64,000 bases of DNA. Source: Hymenopus coronatus (taxonomy: Eukaryota > Arthropoda > Insecta > Mantodea > Hymenopodidae). The translations under genes were made by a program, and so were the position numbers. The DNA lies in NCBI GenBank assembly GCA_030762935.1, contig CM060896.1, forward strand, positions 15,861,527-15,925,526, given 5' to 3'. Position 1 is the first letter of the stretch, and each line of letters opens with the position of its first letter. Below the pieces are notes generated by a model that did not search any database, was not told the origin of the DNA, and worked only from the letters and a program-made list of their open reading frames with translations. Shown here piece by piece: positions 56,958 through 64,000 of this stretch.

Positions 56958-57964
56958 CATTTTAAGACTGTCTCTCAGCACTAATTTCAAGGCTTCATAG
57001 GTTTTATATAAAGTTCAGCTCCTTGAGGGCGGGATTCTGGAGGCTAATGTGCCTCTGCAGTAAGTAACGCGCCTAGAACAAATGGTTTTGTAACAAAACA
57101 ATTGCAGTAGAATTAAAAGCGTGCTCGCTGTAAAAACAAAAACTGCACGCAGCGCTCTCAGCAGCGTGACAAAGCATGTCGTTAAAACGTAGGTATGTAT
57201 ATGTGAGCTTCGAGAACAATGAATCATTTAAGTTTTCACGTAAACTGCAGGTGCTGAAGCAGTGTAGGTTAATGAAGGTGCTTCAGGTGTAGCGCTACTG
57301 GGATCATTTCCCCTCCGTCTCGGGTATAATAACCATCAAATATCTTCTAAACAGGCACAGCCACATGCAGTGGGGTTGCCAGGTGTCTGTGTTCCACGGG
57401 GTCTTGGCAAATAGTACAAAATGAAAACACGAATACCAGAATATAAGCAAAACTATAAACAGTTTATCTATAGCATCAATTGGTACTCTATTTCTTGAAT
57501 ATAATACATACTACTTCGGCCATCTAGCAGCAAATAAATATGTACTTACTCTTGGTGTTCATCGGCAGGAAAACTTCTTTATTTTAAACAACAGGAGTAA
57601 GGAAAGGACATTTACAATATAAAAATGATTTTAAATTAACTGCTGCGTAGCGTCATTGTGTCGATAAACTGGCGCGATATCTCAACATTGATGGGGAGGG
57701 AAAATATAGCAGTACTGCAACCCTTTAGCAACAAATAACCGTGGTACTACTGCCAACTGGCGGCTATTAACCGAAATGCGTTCCCTTGGCACTGTTTTTA
57801 CTCATATTGTTAGATTTTAAAAACTTTCCCGTGCTATTTTTAAACATTTTCTTTTCCACAAACCTTGTCGTGACAATAACGAAAAGGACAAAAAAAGAAT
57901 TTTTCAATTTGGTGCAGTCGTTCGGAAGTGATGCGCGTACATACAGTTCGGTGATTCATTTATA
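56958..57964. other. Unassigned DNA, about 1 kb
   Basis: The longest stretch without a recognised repeat. Short frames only, the longest relevant being 57786-58043, which runs into the transposon. No gene, tRNA or rRNA seen. Confidence 0.35.
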
Positions 57965-58122
57965 TACAGGTTGTTTCAAAAATACGGGGCATAATTTCAG
58001 GTATGTATTTCCCAATATAGACAATCGAATTAGTTCATTATAACATGTGTCCGGAAATGCTTCATTTCCGAGTTATGGCCTTCACAACATTGAAACGTTT
58101 TTCTTTCCGCAGGTTGTTGTCA

Positions 58123-59188
58123 TTACAGAAGATGTTCAAAATGTCCACCTCCTGCTTGAATACAGACCTCACATCGATGTCTCATTGACCTGCGAACACG
58201 ATCCCAAACTCCAGGAGTATTGCGTATGGCCTCACAACTTGCCACAATTCGATTCCGAAGGGATCCCAAATCCGGCACCGGAGACGAATAAACCAATGAT
58301 TTTAAATGGCCCCACAAGTAGAAATCGAGAGGGTTCAGATCAGGTGAGCGTGGAGGCCAAGCAATTGGGCCACCTCTACCTATCTATCGATCAGGAAACT
58401 TTCGATCCAAGTACCGGCGAGCCGTAAGACTGAAGTGTGCAGGAGCGCCATCATGAGAAGTGAATGTGTTGATGATTGATAAGTGGAGTGTCTTCGAAAA
58501 CGTCAGGTATGGTGTTTTCCAGGAAGTTTGTGTACGCCTGCCCCGTAAGTCTGTTTACAAGTACATGGGGTCCAACTAATCGATCACCAATGATACCGGC
58601 CCACATGTTGAGGGAGAACCGCACCTGGTGATGAGATACAACAGTTGCACGTGGGTTTTCATGCGACCATACATGCTGATTGTGGAACTTTGTTATGCCA
58701 TCTCTTGTGAACTGTGCTTCATCTGTAAATAATACGACGGCACAAAAGTTCGGATTTACACCACACTGCTGCAAGAACCACTGACAGAACCTAACTCGTG
58801 CAGGGTAATCTGCTGGTGACAGGGCCTGTACACGTTGCAAATGATAAGGATACAATTGATACTCGTTCACCAGTCTCCAGACAGTCGTATGAGGAACTCT
58901 GACTTGCAACGCTAACCGTCGTGTGCTGATAGAAGGAGTCCTGCCCACAGCCTCCAGAATCTCCTTCTGCACTTCTGGAGTTGTAGATCTTGGTCGTCCC
59001 CTTCCCAAACCAGGAGAGGTGAATGTTCCATACTCGCACAGACGGGAATGGAGACGTACAAATGTCTTCCGATCTGGACATTGTCGCTGTGGGTACCTCT
59101 CCTGGTACAAAAGACCAGCCAGCGCAGCATTGCCGTCCGCCTTACCGTACATGAAGTGTATCTCTGCCAGCTCTTGATTTGAATACAT
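58123..59188 (-). pseudogene. Tc1/mariner-type transposase, frameshifted
   Basis: The enzyme cuts and joins its own terminal repeats. It starts at ATG 59188. Residues 1-245 are open: an N-terminal helix-turn-helix of the DUF4817 type (1-55), the GRGRPRS linker (62-68), a second DNA-binding helix region (80-120), and first catalytic Asp in VVLFTDEAQF (Asp156). At about 58451-58460 the frame shifts. In the next frame HDGAPAHF holds the second Asp, and PPRSPDLNPLDFYLWGH the third, 36 residues later. An in-frame TAG at 58384-58386 stands where Trp is usual. It ends near GGHFEHLL. Intact relatives are about 350 residues. All three acidic residues survive, but the shift and stop make this copy inactive. 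Confidence 0.9.
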
Positions 59189-59314
59189 GTCGCACAGTCT
59201 TAACGCCTAAAGAACACTGAATGTAACCTTCCTCAGAATGAACTATCAGAGCGCCCTCCTAATGTCTCCTTTGACGGCAAAGACCTGCGGAAGGAAAAAC
59301 GTTCCAGTGAATTC

Positions 59315-59470
59315 CAATGTTGTGAAGGCCATAACTCGGAAATGAAGCATTTCCGGACATGAACTATTTTGATTGTCTACAGGTGGGACTTTCAATGTTG
59401 TGAAGGCCATAACTCGGAAATGAAGCATTTCCGGATACATGTTATAATGAACTATTTTGATTGTCTTCAT
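59315..59470. repeat. 78-bp direct duplication inside the right inverted repeat
   Basis: CAATGTTGTGAAGGCCATAAC begins at 59315 and again at 59393, each followed by TCGGAAATGAAGCATTTCCG. Confidence 0.9.
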
Positions 59471-59521
59471 GTGGGAAATACATACCTGAAATTATGCCCC
59501 GTATTTTTGAAACACCCTGTA

Positions 59522-59762
59522 TATTATATAGATAAATAGAGCCCATAATATCCCTTCAGGGCAAAGACCTTCTACTTGTGTAGGGATAACTCGGAATTTG
59601 TACTCTAACATGGGAAGAGTTTGGGTGTTTTCCAATATTTTAACTTTCCTAATCACTTCTTCAACTTGTTCACTTTTAGCCTGGTAATAGCTAATGCTAT
59701 GATACTAACCTTATATTCTACTCCTATAATTAGTTTTGTCTGCACCATCAGTTTTTATCTCA
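59522..59762. other. Unassigned DNA
   Basis: Nothing recognised. Confidence 0.3.
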
Positions 59763-59764
59763 CT

Positions 59765-60190
59765 TTTCACTACTACTTTATTCTGGATGAATTTATGGAA
59801 TTTTGCATAACTGCTAAACCGTAAGAGATGGACACACTTACCACACAAAAAATGTACAGCGCATTAAAACACATAATTTATGTTGTATACATTTTTTTCA
59901 CGAGTTGATCGTTTTTTTAGATATTCCTTGTTTATGGTTTCAGCTTTGAAAAACTTATACTTTTCTCATACAGAAATTTGTCAACTCCTTCCATACAAAC
60001 AACCAGCTTTTGACTATCACTTTAACCTATGGTACTCCCTTATTTCCATTAGACTTATAAAGAAGCAAGTAATAAGACTATTTCTGCTATTTTTTTCTCG
60101 ATTATAATGAAGTAAATTGAAGCATTAGCTTTATAACTATAATTTATTGCAGAGATGTAGAGAAAGTTATGTAAATGGAACGCGTCAAAT
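59765..60190 (-). mobile_element. H-A head half
   Basis: ACTTTATTCTGGATGAATTT to AACGCGTCAAA. Confidence 0.85.
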
Positions 60191-60191
60191 T

Positions 60192-60738
60192 TTTCTATTT
60201 GTATTTATTTTCCTAAATGGTTTTCCATACCCATATTTGAGAAAGACAGCTAAGTAGGCAGTCAGATGGATATTTTTGTTTTGCTAAAATAAGTTATATT
60301 TAATTTTTATAAGAAACTTTATTCTAAATATTCTCTAGATTGTTGGTGTATTGTATACTGGCTCAGCAATCAATAAATACAAACAACTGATTCGCTTTAT
60401 CTTCATGTTTTATGCCTTACTTGACCAACTTACCACACAAGGCAGCATATTACGCCACATATTGAGAAAGAAGTTATAAAAATTTCACAACAAACAGGAA
60501 TGTCCATTGAAGTGGTTGTTAAAAACTTCCTCCTTCCTTTCTTTGGTTGCGCAAACATGACAGTTCACATAAGTGCAAGATTCTCAAGGCCTTATTGTAT
60601 CTCGCGTCCATGATTAACACGAGTGAGTAAAAATGTTCGTGTCACATTCACAAGACTTTATTACTTTCCCTATCCCACCCAAAACATCAACACCAACATT
60701 TCAATGGAAATAAACGTTTTAAGATTCCTTGAATAAAA
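60192..60738. other. Unassigned DNA
   Basis: A weak H-tail trace near 60660-60730 (ACTTTCCCTATCCC, AATGGAAATAAACG). Otherwise unassigned. Confidence 0.35.
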
Positions 60739-60740
60739 AA

Positions 60741-61392
60741 TATGATGTGTTCGATTCACATGATTTTCTGTGCATCACTACAACACACTATTGTTAAAAA
60801 GCGCATTCTTCCATTTACCTCATGCTAATCGAGAAAAAACTAGCAGAAATGGTCTTATTACTTGTTTTCTTGTAAGAAGAAGGGAAATAGGACAGTGATA
60901 GTCAAAAGCAGGTAGCTATGTGATTTAAGTTCCTTTGTTTCTATAAACAGAAGTTGACAAATTCCCGTATAAGAATTTTAAAGCTGAAACTAATAATAAA
61001 GAATATCTCCAAGACGACCAACCCCACGAACAAAATGTTTATAACATAAATTGTGTGTTTTAACGAGCTCTACAAGTTTTAGTCTATCTCTTACAGTTTA
61101 ACAGTTATGCAAAATTCATCCAGAATAAAGATGTCTACAGAGACTATTCCCAGAAAACTCAAAATATACATTTTGTTTGTAATGTAAATATCTTTAATAT
61201 ATAATATTTTAATTAAAACCGACAGAGCCATTTTTGAGAAAATAAAAAATTTCGAAAAATTTTTCATGTAAAGGGTAATAGGGGATGTGGTGAATTACTT
61301 GAAAATCTGCGTGTCACATCCTTGGAAGATACTGAACTTAAATAACAGGTTTGGTATTTAACGGCCTTTTCGTTTTTGAGCTATGCCGCCCA

Positions 61393-61441
<49 letters not shown>

Positions 61442-61485
61442 ACAGACAGATAGACAAACACACGAACATTTTTCTAAAAGTGTGA
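60741..61485 (+). mobile_element. H-A repeat lacking its tail, left arm of an inverted pair
   Basis: Head TATGATGTGTTCG, CA run 61393-61440, stops at ACATTTTTCTAAAAG, then the tail of an opposed copy. Confidence 0.8.
61393..61440. repeat. (CA)n microsatellite
   Basis: About 23 CA units in the H slot, followed by imperfect GACA units. Confidence 0.95.
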
Positions 61486-61490
61486 TTTTT

Positions 61491-62246
61491 ACTTTCTCTA
61501 TACGCACTATCTACATGGTGTATAGAGAAGGTATTGCACTCCACCCAAAAATTCGATACCGAGATTTCACCGGAAATATATGTTTTAGGGTCCCCAAAAT
61601 CCACAAAAAGCATTTTCACAAAAACGCCCGCGCGCGCGTTGAGAAAAATCTCCGCACCCCCAACTACCCTTTACATGGAACTTTTTCGAAATGTTGATTT
61701 TCTCAAAAATGGCTTTAACGATTTTGATTAAAATTTCGTATATTAAAGATATTTACCTGACAAATAAAATATATATCTTGAATTTTCTGGGAATAGCCTC
61801 TGAAGAGTAGTTTATTCTGGATGAATTTTACTGAATTTCGAATAACTGCTAAACCGCAAGAGATGGACAAAAACTTACTGCACAAAAAATGTAGAGCACA
61901 TTAAAACACACAATTTATGTTATATGCATTTTTTCGTGGAGTTCGTCGTTTTTGAGACATTCCTTATTTTTGGTTTCTGCTATGAAAAACGTATACTTTT
62001 CTCATACAGGAACTTGTCATCTCCTATCCATATAAGCAAAGGAACTTCATTGACATAGCAACCAGCTTTTGACTATCACTTTATCCTATGGTAGTCCCTT
62101 ATTTCGCTTCTACTTACAAGGAAGCAAGTAATAAGACTATTTCTGCTAATTTTTTCTGATTAGTATAAAGTAAATAGAAGTATAAGTTTTTTAAGAATAA
62201 TTTGTTGCAGGGATATAGAGAAAGTCATGTGAATCGTACACATCAG
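61491..62246 (-). mobile_element. H-A repeat, full length with tract-internal deletion
   Basis: Tail at 61491. The simple-repeat slot holds CGCGCGCGCG (61629-61638) and about 100 bp beyond it is missing. Head ends ACACATCAGA. Confidence 0.85.
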
Positions 62247-62255
62247 ATTTTTTTA

Positions 62256-62372
62256 ATTCAGGAGGTCTCAAAACAAACATTTCGTGTGAAATCTTGATAT
62301 CAAAATGTTGAGTGCAAAATAATACCTTCTCTATACACTATACGGATACATAGTACGTGTAGAGAAGGTAAA
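62256..62372 (+). mobile_element. H tail fragment
   Basis: ATTCAGGAGGTCTCAAAAC to ACGTGTAGAGAAGGTA. Hairpin core enlarged (CACTATACGGATACATAG). Confidence 0.7.
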
Positions 62373-62390
62373 AAATTTGAAAAATCAAAC

Positions 62391-62441
<51 letters not shown>
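62391..62441. repeat. (GT)n microsatellite
   Basis: About 25 GT units in the H simple-repeat slot. Confidence 0.95.
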
Positions 62442-62443
<2 letters not shown>

Positions 62444-62680
62444 CCATATTCTGAGCCAACTGAGCCAAAAATCCCATTTTTGTGTGTTTCTTTGGTTGTT
62501 TTTCAGCATCGTCAAAGGTTGCGAAACAGTTTCGTCAATTTTCATTTTCTCAAAAATAACTAACGATTTTGATTAAAATACCTACTATACGTTGAAGATA
62601 TTTTCATGACAAATGAACTATATATCTTGAAATTTCTGGGAATACCTAATTTTCAATAACTCTTGCATAACTTTTTATGC

Positions 62681-62681
<1 letters not shown>

Positions 62682-62758
<77 letters not shown>
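62682..62758. repeat. (ATT)n microsatellite
   Basis: About 25 ATT units inside an H body, near the position where another H-B copy gained (AAT)n. Confidence 0.95.
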
Positions 62759-63126
62759 GATAATTATCATAATCTACTTTGGAGCTGTCATTTCCAAGAC
62801 ATTCCTTATAATTCGTTTGAATTTTCCAATATTCATTCTTTTCTTAAATGGAAATGGTGAGTCATTTTTCTTACTTTCTTTGTTTTATATACTCCTGGCC
62901 AAGCAAAAGAGTAAGAATTTCATTAGACTGCGACCAGCTTAATCGCTTCGTTTAGCTTAATGCCTCTCTTTACTTCTGGTTACCTATAAGGAGAAAAAGT
63001 AAAAAGTCCATTTCTACTCATGTTTATCTCGATTGACATGAAGTAGATAGAAGTATACGTTTTTGTAGGAATAATTTGTTGCAAAATAGGTAGAGAAAGA
63101 CCTGAGAGTGGAACACATCACATATT

Positions 63127-63648
63127 ACTTTCTCTACACGTATTATGTACATAGTATAATATAATGCACCCAAAAATTCGATACCGAGATTTCACCGGAA
63201 ATACACATTTTGGGCCCCCTTGAATCCAAAAAAAGCATTTCTGGAAAAAGGTCCTCGTGTGTGTCTGTGCACAGCATAGATCAGAAACCAAAAGACCGTT
63301 AAATGCCAAACTTGTAGAGCACATTAAAAGACACATTTGTTTCGTGGAGTTGATCGTTTTTGAGACATTCCTTGTTTTTGGTTTCAGCTTTGAAAAACTT
63401 ATACTTTTCTCGTATAGGAATTTGTCATCTCCTGTCCATACAAATAAAGCAACTTCAGTGACATAGCAACCAGCTTTTGACTATCACTTTAAGCTATGCT
63501 ACTTCCTTATTTCGCTTCTACGTGCAAGGAAGCAAGTAATAAAACTATTTCTGCTAACTTTTTCTAGATTAGCATGAAGTAAATAGAAGCATAAGCTTTT
63601 TAACCATAATTTGTAGCAGAGATGTAGAGAAAGTCATGTGAATGGTAG
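63127..63648 (-). mobile_element. H-A repeat with large internal deletion
   Basis: Tail to ATGCCAAACTTG (63315), then a jump to TAGAGCACATTAAAAG, removing about 320 bp. The outermost head (ACACATCAGA) is missing after GTGAATGG. Confidence 0.85.
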
Positions 63649-63649
63649 A

Positions 63650-64000
63650 GGGTGCTGACAAATTGGCTCCATCCTACTGCTTACAGTAGTGGTGGAAACA
63701 ATTTTATAGTTTTCTCAAAAACATCATGGCCCTTAAACGGGACCCCCTACCTCTTGGCAATAGCCATTAGCAAACAAAAGACAAACCTGTACTCGTGGTG
63801 AGAGGTAACGTTTAAAATCTGTTTTTAGACACAAGCCGAGAATCATGCCTCAGTTAAGGGACCAATAAGTAGAAGACTTGGCATCAGCGAGGGTTGGTTC
63901 CTAACCGCAAACTTTAAAGTGGAAGAAGGATGGGGCAGGGCCATCATGTTCTGAAAAATACTGCACGATGAGTTTTAATGGGAAAATATGCAAACAGGCT
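63650..64000. other. Unassigned DNA at the window edge
   Basis: It follows directly on a clipped H head. Less AT-rich; no repeat or gene recognised. Confidence 0.3.

Larger units (their letters stand above)
57967..59519 (-). mobile_element. Tc1/mariner-superfamily transposon with long inverted repeats
   Basis: The element is bounded by TA (57965-57966 and 59520-59521). Left end CAGGTTGTTTCAAAAATACG. Right end, inverted, CAGGGTGTTTCAAAAATACG. Similarity of the ends extends about 140 bp inward (through GGAAATGCTTCATTTCCG and GGCCTTCACAACATTG). The right end carries a 78-bp direct duplication (59315 and 59393). Total 1553 bp, holding one broken transposase on the minus strand. Confidence 0.95.
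62376..63119 (-). mobile_element. H repeat without tail, with GT and ATT runs
   Basis: GT run 62391-62441, body AAAATAACTAACGATTTTG, (ATT)n 62682-62758, head GTAGAGAAAGACCTGAG...ACACATCACA. Diverged. Confidence 0.7.

Noticed and set aside
58047..58427. 126-codon plus-strand frame inside the transposon
   Set aside because: It is antisense to the 3' part of the transposase, whose minus-strand reading has clear catalytic motifs.
1..64000. Bacterial-style operons, ribosome binding sites and terminators
   Set aside because: The content is eukaryotic (LINEs, SINEs with poly(A), Tc1/mariner), so such signals have no meaning here.

Overview
This is repeat-dominated nuclear DNA from a eukaryote, most likely an arthropod and probably an insect. 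The evidence is a DUF4817-type Tc1/mariner transposase, Jockey-like and RNase-H-bearing LINEs, several tRNA-derived SINE families and AT-rich DNA full of microsatellites. I found no host protein-coding gene, no functional tRNA or rRNA gene and no CRISPR array. Long open frames through the repeats occur on both strands and are not genes.

By my hand tally about 37 of the 64 kb is one repeat family, here called H, in some 60 full or partial copies on both strands. A complete copy is about 810-910 bp. Read head to tail it has (1) a head TCTGATGTG... that can fold ATGTG/CACAT; (2) ACTTTCTCTA just inside the head; (3) a body of about 650 bp; (4) a CA/GT simple-repeat tract about 150 bp from the tail; (5) a tail hairpin around CACTATGTACATAGTG whose outer arm ends TAGAGAAAGT, the inverse of item 2; and (6) flanking A bases with no obvious target-site duplication. 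This layout matches non-autonomous Helentron-type Helitrons (HINE/DINE-1-like). The class is inferred; the repeat itself is seen directly. Two sub-families exist: H-A (most copies) and H-B (head with TTACACT in the loop and CTAGC after CTTT). Strand is given in the head-to-tail sense.

Layout: 0-13 kb is mostly minus-strand H copies broken by tRNA-derived SINEs S2 and S3. At 13.0-16.0 kb a degenerate LINE sits inside an S1 SINE. At 16-23 kb are H copies in inverted pairs, a 101-bp-arm foldback element (19.85-20.08 kb) and three tRNA-like units. At 23.3-25.7 kb is a head-to-tail cluster of seven plus-strand H units. At 27.8-29.3 kb is a four-layer nest. At 32.0-32.35 kb is SINE S4 with a 14-bp target duplication. 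LINE remnants lie at 34.6-35.2 and 36.85-37.5 kb. A second plus-strand H cluster spans 41.8-45.1 kb. At 51.59-53.45 kb is a 19-unit satellite of about 97 bp whose unit contains an H head. At 57.97-59.52 kb is a Tc1/mariner element with long inverted repeats and a broken transposase.

The best lead for something undescribed is the H family itself: its hairpin tail, its habit of forming tandem and inverted composites, and its apparent role as seed for microsatellites and for the 97-bp satellite.
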